From the NCBI GenBank assembly GCA_003134655.1, contig PLBY01000082.1:29173-93172 (forward strand): 64,000 nt of DNA, written 5' to 3'. Source of the stretch: Acidobacteriaceae bacterium (GTDB taxonomy: Bacteria > Acidobacteriota > Terriglobia > Terriglobales > Acidobacteriaceae). The position numbers and the translations under genes are program-made. Positions within the stretch are counted from its first letter, which is position 1. Every line of letters starts with the position of its first letter. Shown piece after piece: positions 38,885-48,456 of the stretch. The notes beneath the pieces are model-generated. The model was not told the origin of the DNA, did no database searches, and saw nothing but the letters and a program-made list of their open reading frames with translations.

Positions 38885-41029
38885 CTACGATACCAGGCGC
38901 AGCGGCACCGGATCACCCTTCACCTCTCGTGTTGTAATGATGGGTCCTTGGCGATTCCAGCCGTCGAGCTCGATAACGATTGTTCGGCCCTGCTTGTTGG
39001 TCGGTCGAAGCTTCCTAGCAAGCAAGTCACCAAAATGTTCATCGTGCGTGGATACGAATAACTGCCGTCGGTTCTTGGTCTGCCTGAATAGGTCTACCAA
39101 CCCCAAGAGATTAATATCATCGAGACTCTGCAACGGATCGTCCAGTATGGCTGCCGACAGTGGCGGCTTTGGCACGCCGATGTTGAGGGCAAGGAATACA
39201 GTGACGGCAAGTGCGTTGATTTGGGAACTGGACAACACGGAGGCCGGAACCTCGCACTCCTTCTCTGCGATCGGATCGCTCAAGACTGTAGATAGCTGAC
39301 CTTTGCCCCTGAAAACTTGGGAAAAGAATGTAATTACACGAAACGCGGGATGCGGATCAATTCTTGCCCAAATACTTTGAAGCAATGGACTAATCTCACG
39401 AAGCCGCTCTTCCACCACGGCTGACGCCGCTTCCCGCAGCGCCTCGATCACGCGCTGGGCCAGTTCTCCTGTGCGATTTCGGGCGGAAATGACTTGCTCC
39501 CGTTCGATATTCTCCTGGCGTAAGGTTTCGGCTTCATGACGCAATTCCTCGATTGCGGCTACAGCTGAGGACTGTGCCAGGCGCAAGGCCAGCGACTCTC
39601 CAGCACGCTGCAGCTCAGACGCCTGCCGTATCAAAGCTTCGGCTTCTGCAACCGCCTTCGTCACAGCGGCTTCACGACTGTCGCCAGGACTTGCGCTAAC
39701 GACGATTTCATTTAGCCGCTTGCCAATAGTCTGTTCGGTTGTTTGCCGTTCCATCGTTGCTTGTTCACCGGATCTCAACGCCGATTCAGCAGCCGCAACT
39801 TCCTTTTCCTTCGCCGCAACGGCAGCTAGGCATTCGGTGAGTTTGTCGGGTCCAGATCCTCTTTGCGTATCGCCAATTCCACCCTTCGCCATGGCTTCGA
39901 GCCGCCGTAGCGTTGCCTTCTTGTCATATGTCTGATCACATACTGGGCAGTGGTCCGCGAGGTGTTTTAGCGCGAGAACGGCGAGCGCCTGGAGTTGCTC
40001 AGTCTTTTCTTGCAATTCAGCCTGATGACGCCTTAGATCCGCCAAGCGTGCCTGTTCCTCCGTTGCGACACGCTTCAAGTCTTCCAATTGCTTCCGCAGC
40101 GTGGTTACCCTCTCACGGAGCGGCGGAATCTCCGGCAACGGTCGGGCGGCCATTCCGGTGAGTTCGGTCCTGATCGCACTGGCAGCCTGAAGCCGCCTCT
40201 CAGCGGCGCGGCGCAATGCTTCAAGTTGCTTGATCGCACTATCAATTGCGGCCGGCGCCTCTCGTGACGCGGGTTCTACCTGGATGGCTTTAAGACCGAG
40301 CGCCGATTGACCTTGCCACCACTGGTCCCAAACCTCAGGGGCAATCGAGGGCGACGATTGAGAGGAACGGGCGGTCAACTCGGACAGGCGCGCCTCAATT
40401 GTGGTCAGTCGCTCACGGAGTGGACGAAGTTCGTCTTGACGTTGATTCGTCACCTTCGACCAGGCTCTCTTCGCGTGTTCAAGGCTATCCTGAAGTTCTG
40501 TGACTCTGCCTGCACCTACTAACTCACTGACAGCGGTGAAGCGCTCTTGGTCTGAGGCAGCTTCTATGAAGTGCCGGATTAGATCCTGCTGAAGATAGAC
40601 GCTGCGTGTCAACACGGAGGCTAGTGCCTCGCGCGAATCGGAAGCGGCTGCTGCATCCGGCCAGACAAGCTCAATCAATTTTCCCTCAGCGGAAGGGCCC
40701 TGATAGGATTTCCGGCCTGCCTCCAAGCTGACTCGTGCCTCTTTTCCGTCGAAGCTACGAGTGACTGTGAACTCCCCGTGCGTCCGGTGATCCTTGAAAC
40801 GAAGCTCGACCCTCGCTTGACCTGTCTCAGAGTACAACGACACAAGACGAGCATCGTCATTATGAAGCCTCGGAATTCGCCCACTCAATGCCCAGAGAAT
40901 CCCGTCAAACAAAGAAGTCTTTCCGTGGCCGTTTGCTCCAACCACGACGATGGCGTCGGCGTCGAGGTCAAAAGCGCGGTGCTGTGGGAAGCCGCGAAAG
41001 CCGCTAAGCTCGATTGACACCAGTCTCAT
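38885..41029 (-). CDS. Rad50/SMC-like ATPase with zinc-hook motif
   Basis: A 714-residue ATPase with split nucleotide-binding halves. Walker A is VGANGHGKTS at 30-39, followed by FDGILWALSGR. Two coiled-coil arms flank a CPVC zinc-hook-like motif at 361-364 (DHCPVCDQTYD). The C-terminal lobe has LSSSQINALAVTVFL as signature and AAILDDPLQSLDD as Walker B with D-loop, then VSTHDEHF. It is compact compared with Rad50. It is the last gene of a three-gene operon (SIR2-like, 198-aa protein, SMC), each joined by a 4-base overlap, which makes a defence complex likely. Confidence 0.85.
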   Translation of the reverse strand: MRLVSIELSGFRGFPQHRAFDLDADAIVVVGANGHGKTSLFDGILWALSGRIPRLHNDDARLVSLYSETGQARVELRFKDHRTHGEFTVTRSFDGKEARVSLEAGRKSYQGPSAEGKLIELVWPDAAAASDSREALASVLTRSVYLQQDLIRHFIEAASDQERFTAVSELVGAGRVTELQDSLEHAKRAWSKVTNQRQDELRPLRERLTTIEARLSELTARSSQSSPSIAPEVWDQWWQGQSALGLKAIQVEPASREAPAAIDSAIKQLEALRRAAERRLQAASAIRTELTGMAARPLPEIPPLRERVTTLRKQLEDLKRVATEEQARLADLRRHQAELQEKTEQLQALAVLALKHLADHCPVCDQTYDKKATLRRLEAMAKGGIGDTQRGSGPDKLTECLAAVAAKEKEVAAAESALRSGEQATMERQTTEQTIGKRLNEIVVSASPGDSREAAVTKAVAEAEALIRQASELQRAGESLALRLAQSSAVAAIEELRHEAETLRQENIEREQVISARNRTGELAQRVIEALREAASAVVEERLREISPLLQSIWARIDPHPAFRVITFFSQVFRGKGQLSTVLSDPIAEKECEVPASVLSSSQINALAVTVFLALNIGVPKPPLSAAILDDPLQSLDDINLLGLVDLFRQTKNRRQLFVSTHDEHFGDLLARKLRPTNKQGRTIVIELDGWNRQGPIITTREVKGDPVPLRLVS

Positions 41030-41622
41030 TGTTCACCCCGCATTTGATGGAGTCGTTCCAGTAGTGGCGACTGCTCACGGAATGCATCTATTAGGGTCTG
41101 TGTGGTTTCCTTGGGAATACCTTGGTCCGCGAGGAGCTTCGGTAGTAGGTCAAGTGCCGATTCCTGGCTCAGGTTCGCTCGCTCCGGACCCAATGGCAGG
41201 AGGGGGCGCAGCACGCGTTCTACATCTGTTGAGTTTCGCAAGTCATCACCGGTCGCGACGAGTTTGCGTAGCCGGGTGGTGTTATACCGGACAGCGTCAA
41301 TCGCCATGCCCTCGGAAGGCGCAAAGCCAGGCGACAAGAGCACCAAGTAGCCATCCCATGCTTTCGACTCTTCATGCCCGACATGCCGGGAAATCACGTC
41401 CACAAGCGACCCCTGCAGATCCGGCCACGCCCGGAGCAGTTCGCCGCAAGTGTCAAAGACGACGACCCCAACGATATTGTATTCGTCCTCGAAGAGTCGG
41501 GACGTAGCCGTATCCCACTCCTGAAACCTGCGCGCAATTTGATGATATCCGCCCTCTTTAAGCACTTGAGAGGCCCCTGCAATCAAGTCTGTAGGAGTGA
41601 AATCAGCTGAAGAGTTTGTCAT
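41026..41622 (-). CDS. Middle component of SIR2/SMC defence operon
   Basis: A 198-residue soluble protein of no family I can name. The first part resembles a small alpha/beta domain (YNIVGVVVFDTCGELL, WDGYLVLLSPGF), with charged helices after (TRLRKLVATGDDLRNS). It sits between the SIR2-like gene and the SMC gene with 4-base overlaps on both sides. The layout (effector, middle protein, SMC-type ATPase) is similar to that described for ABC three-component systems, where a middle component links the ATPase to the effector; that equivalence is inference. Confidence 0.65.
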   Translation of the reverse strand: MTNSSADFTPTDLIAGASQVLKEGGYHQIARRFQEWDTATSRLFEDEYNIVGVVVFDTCGELLRAWPDLQGSLVDVISRHVGHEESKAWDGYLVLLSPGFAPSEGMAIDAVRYNTTRLRKLVATGDDLRNSTDVERVLRPLLPLGPERANLSQESALDLLPKLLADQGIPKETTQTLIDAFREQSPLLERLHQMRGEQ

Positions 41623-43052
41623 GGCACTACCTCTTGTATGCGGTTGTGATTCTCACGGAGTTCGTTGATATGAAACAACGGAAGCCCCGTTGATCCTGTA
41701 ACAACATCCGGCCCGGCCGGGTCTCCCTGAACGATGTCTCTGGGTGGCGTGGGTAGCGCAGTCCAGGCATCTGAGGTGCCACCGACAAGGACTCCGCGTG
41801 GCGGTGCCGGGCGACTCCGGTACTGCGAGCGTCGTGACTCCACATCAGCCTCTACGGCTGCCTTACCTCTGTATCCACGACCGGATGCGATGAGATAGGT
41901 GCCCACAACTCGTCCGTCGCGATGGAATTCGACGACGCCATCTTCAACAATAACCGGCACTGCGCCAGAAACACGGGCCATCATCGCTAGTGCTAGAAGA
42001 AGGTCGGCGATCAGCCCGAGCGCGTTGGAATCTACTGGACAGTAAGGCTTGTCGTGAAGTAGCCAATGGGCCCGGAGTTTTCCGTGCTTCACTAATCCTA
42101 GAGATTGCAACCTAGCCAGAAGAACGGTGATATCTTCATCCGGCATTTCGTCCTCACGAGTCTTCTGTTTTGCTGCCTCGTTAAGCCGAGCGATCTGCTC
42201 CATCGACAGACGCTCCGACAGCTCCTCCATTAATTGGCCCCATCCGAGTTGGATATAGGCCAAAGGGTCAAGCGCTAGCTCTTGGAAAAATTTGGAATCT
42301 GCCCGGTTGGCCGGGTCTGCCTGGTAAAGCCTTGTCCCTGCGGGCAACGCTTTCCTTATGAGCTTCGTACTTTCGATCAGGACCGCTACGGGAGTACCTA
42401 GTCCGGCGAACACGACGACCGGTGCGGCAAGTACTTTGTTCGCGATAATCGGTTCCCAGTGTCCCTTCCAATCACTGTCCAGGGCAGCAGTACGCAGAAC
42501 CCACAATTCTGGATCTGCCGAATTTACGTTCCGGTGGAGATAGTAGACGTTGATATTTTTCTGGTATGGCAATTCCTCCGGGCGCTCAACCACCCCGACA
42601 ATTTTGCCTGCACCAAGTTCGCTGAGCGCGTTCGAGAGAGCGAGGTCGAAGTTGAGCGTAACAACGGAGGAAAGCGCTCCTTCGCACAACATAGCAGCGG
42701 CGATGCAGTATCCACGGTTGGGCGGCGCAAGCTTCAGATCATACTGCTCCCGGAGTCGCTCGACCACGTCGCGCTGCGAGTTCCGCTTGAGGAATACCGC
42801 ATCGGAAACGAGCGAGAGATCGGCAGGATCTTTGCACTGGCCGTTCTGAAGCACTCCGTCGGCTACAAGCCGACGATGGATCTCACGCGAGCACACACTG
42901 GACACCGGAACGCTGGTAGGTGCCTCAACAGAACATCCCGCCCCCACGACGATGGCGACCTTGCCCCCTCCCGGTGACGAGATAGCCTGTAGCAATTCTG
43001 TGGGTAGAGCCATCATTGCTCCTGGCAAAATATACTCCGATACCCTGCTCAC
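41619..43052 (-). CDS. SIR2-like NADase/deacetylase-fold effector
   Basis: A 477-residue protein. Residues 30-230 show the SIR2-like pattern: VVGAGCSVEAPTSVP (NAD loop, residues 35-49), VTLNFDLALSNAL with Asn134 and Asp136, and YYLHRNV with the probable catalytic His173. A helical middle and a C-terminal region of unknown fold follow (residues 300-477). SIR2-like domains in defence systems usually destroy NAD on phage infection. It is the first gene of the operon that continues into the 198-residue protein and the SMC ATPase. A later in-frame ATG at residue 13 or 14 could be the real start. Confidence 0.8.
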   Translation of the reverse strand: MSRVSEYILPGAMMALPTELLQAISSPGGGKVAIVVGAGCSVEAPTSVPVSSVCSREIHRRLVADGVLQNGQCKDPADLSLVSDAVFLKRNSQRDVVERLREQYDLKLAPPNRGYCIAAAMLCEGALSSVVTLNFDLALSNALSELGAGKIVGVVERPEELPYQKNINVYYLHRNVNSADPELWVLRTAALDSDWKGHWEPIIANKVLAAPVVVFAGLGTPVAVLIESTKLIRKALPAGTRLYQADPANRADSKFFQELALDPLAYIQLGWGQLMEELSERLSMEQIARLNEAAKQKTREDEMPDEDITVLLARLQSLGLVKHGKLRAHWLLHDKPYCPVDSNALGLIADLLLALAMMARVSGAVPVIVEDGVVEFHRDGRVVGTYLIASGRGYRGKAAVEADVESRRSQYRSRPAPPRGVLVGGTSDAWTALPTPPRDIVQGDPAGPDVVTGSTGLPLFHINELRENHNRIQEVVP

Positions 43053-43318
43053 CTAAGGGATCACTTGTCCCTAAAGTCTCGGCACCGGTTCACCAGACGA
43101 ACAGCTCTAATGAAAACCGACGAGGTGTGGCGAAGTTATGAATTGCTCGTGACCTAGCCAGAAGTCGCGCGCCGACGCACAAACGTGTCCTTATTTAAGC
43201 CCCGGCACACATGAGAGTCAAGCGATGGCGGAAGCCGCTGGAACTCTTCTAAGAGGTGCCTCTGCAGAATTGGTCCGGAGTGAACCTATGTCCGGGGCCT
43301 CTGCGGGACATCAATACT

Positions 43319-43807
43319 TCACATGAAACGTCGGGCTGTCTTCCGGCTTGCTCTTGCGCCAGTCGTAGAGGCGGGTAGTGGTGAGACGTTCGCGTGACCG
43401 AGCCACTCCTGCACTTTGGCGATGTCAGCTTCGTGCGATAAGGCGTTGGGTGCGGCAGTTGCACGCATCGAATGCACGCACACTCCGATTGCTTCAGCGC
43501 TGATACCCGTCGCCTGAGCATACTTGATGACGATATTCCGATAAATGGAACCGGGATCGAGATGCCTATCGAGCGTGCCTGTGCGGTCGTCTGCCACGGG
43601 CCGGAAGAGGGGGCCGTCCAACCCGGAACTATCCTGCCCCCCCCGCTTCCCTTGCCGACTGCTGGAGCCTTCCCGCCCCGGAGTCAGGCACACCTTTGGC
43701 ACACAGCATCTGGGAAACAGATTGATTTTGGGCGAGTCGGAGAGAAAGGCCAACTTATCGGCCGTCAGTCGTCCATTCTGGTTGATCCTTTTTCCCCGTT
43801 GCACCAC
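43319..43807 (-). pseudogene. Tyrosine recombinase remnant with frameshift
   Basis: Residues 75-140 resemble the catalytic end of an integrase (GPLFRP, VHSMRATAAPNAL, KVQEWLGHANVS), with Arg and His recognisable. After HANVS the frame shifts: the continuation with TTRLYDWRKSKPEDSP and the catalytic Tyr is found in another frame just downstream (43320-43390). The N-terminal 65 residues are not integrase-like. The gene is broken and truncated. Confidence 0.65.
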
Positions 43808-44046
43808 CTATGAGCCGCTTGGATATTGTCTGGGTGGTCGTCTCTCCAGGCCCCTCCCATTCCTTTGGGATCTTTGTGGTCTGGCACAACGTCGTTGTAG
43901 TCCGTGAACTCACGGCGGCAGATCGCGCATATTCTGTTCTGTTCGGTCACTTCCCGCTTCAAAAGCTTCCGCATTTCAGCAGGAGACCTGAGTTCCCCAT
44001 ATTCCCTTGAGTGATGCGGATCTTCGATTGCGGAACGCCCAAGCAC
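43765..44046 (-). CDS. HNH endonuclease-like protein, copy 1
   Basis: A 93-residue protein with an HNH-type fold: CAICRREF (first zinc Cys pair), VVPDHKDP (catalytic His region), then DNIQAAHRWCNGEKGS (Asn and His). The start is GTG at 44046. It is short for a nuclease and may be the C-terminal piece of a longer ancestor. A second, frameshifted copy lies at 46186-46537 in the same orientation; about 280 bases are alike between the two. Confidence 0.65.
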   Translation of the reverse strand: MLGRSAIEDPHHSREYGELRSPAEMRKLLKREVTEQNRICAICRREFTDYNDVVPDHKDPKGMGGAWRDDHPDNIQAAHRWCNGEKGSTRMDD

Positions 44047-44141
44047 ACTCGTGGCTCAGTGCGAGCTTGTTGCCTACCGGACGAGAAGAGTATAGGAATC
44101 GCCAAGGAAAGTGACAAACAGAATCGGAAAACCGTTAAGAT

Positions 44142-44420
44142 GCATCATCGGCTCTCACGCGCGAGGGGCGGAATCCCGATGGTTCCACCTACCTGGACCC
44201 GAGATCGCTATTTGATTACTCTTCATCCTCTCGGCGGCTGTAACATGGGCAACGCGTCCATCGATGATGTTGTCATTCACGTGGGTGAAGGCTTCGGTTA
44301 TCGCAATCTGTTTCTGGCAGATGGTGCCATCGTGCCAGAGGCGCTTGGTGTGAATCCATCACGTACCATAGGCGCTCTGCCGAGCGCATCGCAATGATGA
44401 TCTTGGCCGAAGCGCGCTGA
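44142..44420 (+). pseudogene. GMC oxidoreductase C-terminal remnant
   Basis: The frame contains the end of a glucose-methanol-choline (cholesterol-oxidase-like) oxidoreductase: TLHPLGGCNMG, FGYRNLFLADG and ALGVNPSRTIGAL. One base then appears to be missing near 44377; in the shifted frame the expected ending AERIAMMILAEAR is followed by a stop at 44418-44420. The whole FAD-binding N-terminus is absent, so this is a dead fragment left by rearrangement. Confidence 0.75.
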
Positions 44421-44430
44421 ACACTCTGCT

Positions 44431-45837
44431 ATGAGAAGCCGTCCGAAGCTCCGCGCATTTTCTCGACCGACATTTCACTGGTCTAAGGAGTACGTCGAAC
44501 ACCTGCGGGCAGTCCATTTCGCATTGACTGCCGCCTCTATGGCGCTGTTGATTCTCGCTCTTTCTCCCCCGGCTTCGGAATATCTCGACGCGAAGGAGGA
44601 GTTAGCGAGCATTCAGAAAATTAGGCGAGAAGACATGCCTCCGATCATCTTGCAAAAGGTGGAAGGAGCGTTGCGAGCCTGGCACCACTCTGACTCAGTC
44701 AGCCTCCTTTCGGTTTCACTTCCGCGAGAACCTCTTCCTCGTCAGCTCGCAGATGGAAGTCTGGTCGGGGTTCCAAGCAAAAACGTATCGCTACATCTCC
44801 ATATTCCCAGGCCAGATGCCGTCGTTACCAACATGGTCGGGGACGATTTTATGGAACCGCCATATCCACACTCATTTAGGTCATTAGCGGAGTTTCGAGA
44901 GTTCTGGAATCGCCTGCGGGCAAATCGGTATGTCAAGGTGTCGTCCACCACTGCAGAATCGACATTGGCAGTAGCCGTTCCAATGAAGCCTCCCAGTTTC
45001 ATCTTCCAAGAGGCGACGAAAATCCAGGTAGTCTTTGACGACCCTTCTAAGCTGCCTGAAGTCTATCCCCATGACGTTTACCTTGACCCCTGCCCCAAGG
45101 ATCTGAAGACGTTCCTCTCATCGCTGCAAACGAACTGTGCATTTACTTATGTCGCGTCAATTCCCGGCCAGAACATGGCGGTGTTTATGCCTGTCGAGCA
45201 AACCTATGACTTGGAAGTGGACCCTCAGTCCGCCCTCTTCTCCATCAATGACAAATGGGTTCCCGGAGAGTTTTCTGTAAGCTTCGGAGTACTTGATCGG
45301 CTCACGTCAGGTATTCAGGATCTCCCGCTTGATCGGCTGCGCACATTTCTGGAAACGAAGGAAACGACCGAAACCAGAGGGTTTGAGGTTCTTGGCGTGA
45401 AGTTTCCCGCAGAAAGCACAAAGTGGGCAGGTCTCCTCGTCCTTCTCGGCCTTCAACTTTATTTCTGGGTGCATCTTCGTGAGCGCATGCCGTTCTTAAA
45501 AACTAGCGACCCTGGCTGGGATGTAGCATGGATAGGAGTTTACCGGTCACTAACGGCTCAAATACTCCTCTTTGCTTCAACCGTAGTGCTACCAACGCTA
45601 GCTGCTATAGCAATCGGACTGCGACCGGTAACGGGAGAGCCATTGGGTACAGCGGCCCTCCAACTCGGGTTACACTGGCTATTGTCATCGTCCACGACGT
45701 TGTCCAAAGTCGGCTTTATGATCGCAACTGGAATAATTGTGGTCGTCTCTTTGATGACGTGGCACGCTCTTCGTGAACTAGCGAGGGCATTTCAAGGGCG
45801 ACGGGGCGCTCGGGGCACAGCAAGACTTCGCGGATAA
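44431..45837 (+). CDS. Membrane protein of unknown function
   Basis: A 468-residue protein. One membrane span lies near residues 28-46 (HFALTAASMALLILALSPP), followed by a soluble domain of about 280 residues (probably extracytoplasmic) and three spans near the C-terminus (WAGLLVLLGLQLYFWVHL, ILLFASTVVLPTLAAIAIGL, VGFMIATGIIVVVSLMTW). No family recognised. It begins 11 bases after the dead GMC fragment and lies between two copies of an HNH-gene repeat, so it may be cargo of a rearranged segment. Confidence 0.65.
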   Translation: MRSRPKLRAFSRPTFHWSKEYVEHLRAVHFALTAASMALLILALSPPASEYLDAKEELASIQKIRREDMPPIILQKVEGALRAWHHSDSVSLLSVSLPREPLPRQLADGSLVGVPSKNVSLHLHIPRPDAVVTNMVGDDFMEPPYPHSFRSLAEFREFWNRLRANRYVKVSSTTAESTLAVAVPMKPPSFIFQEATKIQVVFDDPSKLPEVYPHDVYLDPCPKDLKTFLSSLQTNCAFTYVASIPGQNMAVFMPVEQTYDLEVDPQSALFSINDKWVPGEFSVSFGVLDRLTSGIQDLPLDRLRTFLETKETTETRGFEVLGVKFPAESTKWAGLLVLLGLQLYFWVHLRERMPFLKTSDPGWDVAWIGVYRSLTAQILLFASTVVLPTLAAIAIGLRPVTGEPLGTAALQLGLHWLLSSSTTLSKVGFMIATGIIVVVSLMTWHALRELARAFQGRRGARGTARLRG

Positions 45838-46185
45838 GCTTTTCCAATCTTCTGTGATCGGCCGCTCGACGTCATAGTTCGTCCGTTCTGAGCTGTAACC
45901 AGATCGAACCCAAGGCCCCGGTAGTCGTCAGCTTGGGAAGGGATGGGAAGCTGCCAATTCAAGCAACATGAGCCACGTGAAGAGGCTTGGCATGGCGGGT
46001 TTCCGAATCCGCGGCAAATCGACGAATTCTCGACTATCGCGTAGCGAGCAAGTGCAGCAGGCAACATTTATCGATTGAAAACCCGTGAAACTCGAACATG
46101 TCACGCGCTGTTAGCCTGTTTAAGAATCGGCCAGCCAGCGTCCTATCCGAGATCAGACCGAAGGCTGCCAAGACCAAGGTAGCCG
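45838..46185. other. Gap between membrane protein gene and dead HNH copy
   Basis: 348 bases with no coding frame that looks real and no recognised RNA. It probably contains junction DNA from the rearrangements in this area. Confidence 0.4.
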
Positions 46186-46537
46186 TCAGTCGGCGATTCT
46201 GGTTGATCCTTTTTCTTTATTGCACCAGAAATACGTTGCTTGGATGTTGTCCGGGTGGTCATCTCTCCACGCCCCCCATGCCTTTGGGATCCTCGTGGTC
46301 TGGCACAACGTCATTGTAGCCCGTGAATTCTTCGTGGCAGATTGCACACTTTCTGTCTTGCTCGACAGCCTTCCGGTTCAGGAGTTTCCGCATTTCCACA
46401 GGCGATCGGAGTTCCCGATATCCTCTCGGGTGATGCGGGTCTTCAATGCGCTGGACACCGAGGCGTATAGTGCGTGTCTTTCGGACCTGTTCCCGGCCAC
46501 AGCAGAAGAGCGATCGATGAAATCGGACAGTATTCAT
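46186..46537 (-). pseudogene. HNH endonuclease-like, copy 2 (frameshifted)
   Basis: The sequence matches the intact copy at 43765-44046: IEDPHHPRGYRELRSPVEMR, CAICHEEF, VVPDHEDPKGMGG. It then hits a stop (GMGGVER) because of a small deletion near 46265. The other frame continues with DDHPDNIQATYFWCNKEKG and stops at 46186-46188, the same ending as copy 1. So it was a full paralogue before it broke. Confidence 0.8.
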
Positions 46538-46677
46538 TGCGACGGAGTTTCATGGCATTCCTCCTGTTGAGCCCGGGTGATCTGCTATGGGTGGGGTGGG
46601 AAATCGGGGTCGGAGAATCTTTCAACTGCAGACGTGCTGCTACAATGCCTGCCCGAGGGGGCCGAGTAGAGTTATAG

Positions 46678-48351
46678 TTGGCTGCTGGCCATCACGAAAC
46701 CGGCGGCCAGCGCAAAGCCGAATGCACCTCTTGCGGTACTGTCATGGAGCAAGTTGACCCACTCCGTCGCGAACTTCCTCCCAGACGGACGTTGCATTCT
46801 GGCTGGCGGCCAATTTCGGCACTTCTCGCCGTAGTCGCAGTCGTTCTCCTCCTGGCAGTTCTCAGAGCGAAACTAAGAGGGATGGAAGTCCCTTCTCTAC
46901 TGCTGGTTGCCGTGGTATCAGCCTTCGGCATTGTCATCGTTCTCTACACCCGATTTCTGGTACGGGCAAGCAAAGAGCATCGTGAAAGCGCAGAGTGCTT
47001 CCAGCAGATGGCGAGCAATATCCGGGAGATCTTCTGGATGATCGACGCAGAGACGAAGAAAGCTGTGTATGTGAACGAAGCCTACGAGACGATCACCGGA
47101 CGTTCGTGCCAGTCCCTGCTGGAGAATCCCTCTTCCTATGAAGAGGTAATCCACCCAGAAGACCGTACCCGCGTGCTCGGCAGACTCGAAGAGGCGACTC
47201 GGACTGGGCAGTTCGACGAGAGGTTCCGGATCACAGTGCCCAGTGGAGAAGTCCGCTGGGTGCGCGTACACGGATTTCCTGTACGAAATGCCGCAGGTAA
47301 GATTCGCCGCCTTGTCGGAACTGCGCTAGAGATCACGGCGCAGAAGCAGGCCGAGGATCAAGTCGCAAGAAATCTGGCGACAGCCGAAGCCGCTCGGGCA
47401 GAAGCCGACGCATTGAGTAAGGCGACCCTAGCCCTTACGCAAGACCTGCGCATGGATTTCGTTCTGGGCGCACTGCTCCGCTCTCTGGCGGAGCTGATTC
47501 CCTATACGTGTGCCCGGGTATTGGTTCCGGAGGGTGGTCCCCACGTGCTGGCGCTGGGTGAGAAACTGTGCCCCGAGCCCGCGAAGGCACCCTCTGGATA
47601 TCCGTTAACTCTCAACGCTGATGAGTCTCCATTCTTGCAGCGCATACTGGCAGACCAGAAGAGCGTCTTGATCTCGGATACGAAACAGGAAGAAGGATGG
47701 CAGACTTTCAAGGGCCACGAGCATTTGCGCTCGTGGCTCTGTGCACCGCTGGTTGCTTCCGACGAGTACTTGGGATTTCTCTCTGTCGGCCACACGGAGC
47801 CGAACCACTTTACCCAGGAGCATCTCCGGCGTACTCAATTGCTGGCAATTCCCGCCGCGGCGGCGATTCAAAATGCTCGCCTTTACGCACGAGCCGATAT
47901 CTACGGATCAGAACTAGAGAAACGGCTGGCGGACCTCCGGCAGGCAGAAGTGGCCCTTGAGCAGTCGGAGGAAGGTCGCCGGATCTCCGAGGAGAAGTTT
48001 CAGAAGGTCTTTCGTTCAAGCCCAATTCCCTTTTCGATCACAACGCTCAATGAAGGACGGTTCGTTGACGTAAATGCCGCCTTCGAACGGCGGTACGGGT
48101 ATTCCCGTCCGGAAGTGCTCGGCCGCACCGTCCTTGATCTTAGGATTTGGGAAGATCCCTCAGACCGTGTGCACATGACTACACAACTCCAGCAAGGCCC
48201 GATCCGAAACGTAATCACGCGACTTCGTACCAAGTCTGGCGAAATCAAGCTCACAGCCTATTCTGCAGACAAGATCCAGTTCGACGGGCAATCATGTATT
48301 CTCGCCGTCTCGGAAGACTTGCCGGAATACGACCAACAGAAAGTGAACTGA
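46678..48351 (+). CDS. PAS-GAF-PAS sensor protein without output domain
   Basis: A 557-residue protein. Two membrane spans lie at about residues 44-62 and 74-92, then a PAS domain at about 105-225 (REIFWMIDAETKKAVYVNEAYETI, VIHPEDRTRV), a GAF domain at about 250-395 (SWLCAPLVASDEYLGFLSVG) and a second PAS at about 435-550 (FRSSPIPFSITTLNEGRF). No histidine kinase, GGDEF or other output domain follows; the protein stops after PAS 2. It may be a truncated hybrid sensor or an input protein for another kinase. The start is TTG at 46678 or ATG at 46744. Confidence 0.78.
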   Translation: MAAGHHETGGQRKAECTSCGTVMEQVDPLRRELPPRRTLHSGWRPISALLAVVAVVLLLAVLRAKLRGMEVPSLLLVAVVSAFGIVIVLYTRFLVRASKEHRESAECFQQMASNIREIFWMIDAETKKAVYVNEAYETITGRSCQSLLENPSSYEEVIHPEDRTRVLGRLEEATRTGQFDERFRITVPSGEVRWVRVHGFPVRNAAGKIRRLVGTALEITAQKQAEDQVARNLATAEAARAEADALSKATLALTQDLRMDFVLGALLRSLAELIPYTCARVLVPEGGPHVLALGEKLCPEPAKAPSGYPLTLNADESPFLQRILADQKSVLISDTKQEEGWQTFKGHEHLRSWLCAPLVASDEYLGFLSVGHTEPNHFTQEHLRRTQLLAIPAAAAIQNARLYARADIYGSELEKRLADLRQAEVALEQSEEGRRISEEKFQKVFRSSPIPFSITTLNEGRFVDVNAAFERRYGYSRPEVLGRTVLDLRIWEDPSDRVHMTTQLQQGPIRNVITRLRTKSGEIKLTAYSADKIQFDGQSCILAVSEDLPEYDQQKVN

Positions 48352-48456
48352 AGTTTTGTCGGAGTAACCATGGGCAGCGGCAATTAGGATTCCGTACCCT
48401 CTGATGCTGGGTACCTCCTGTTTCGCCTTATAATCTTACAGAGCAGGAACGACTGT

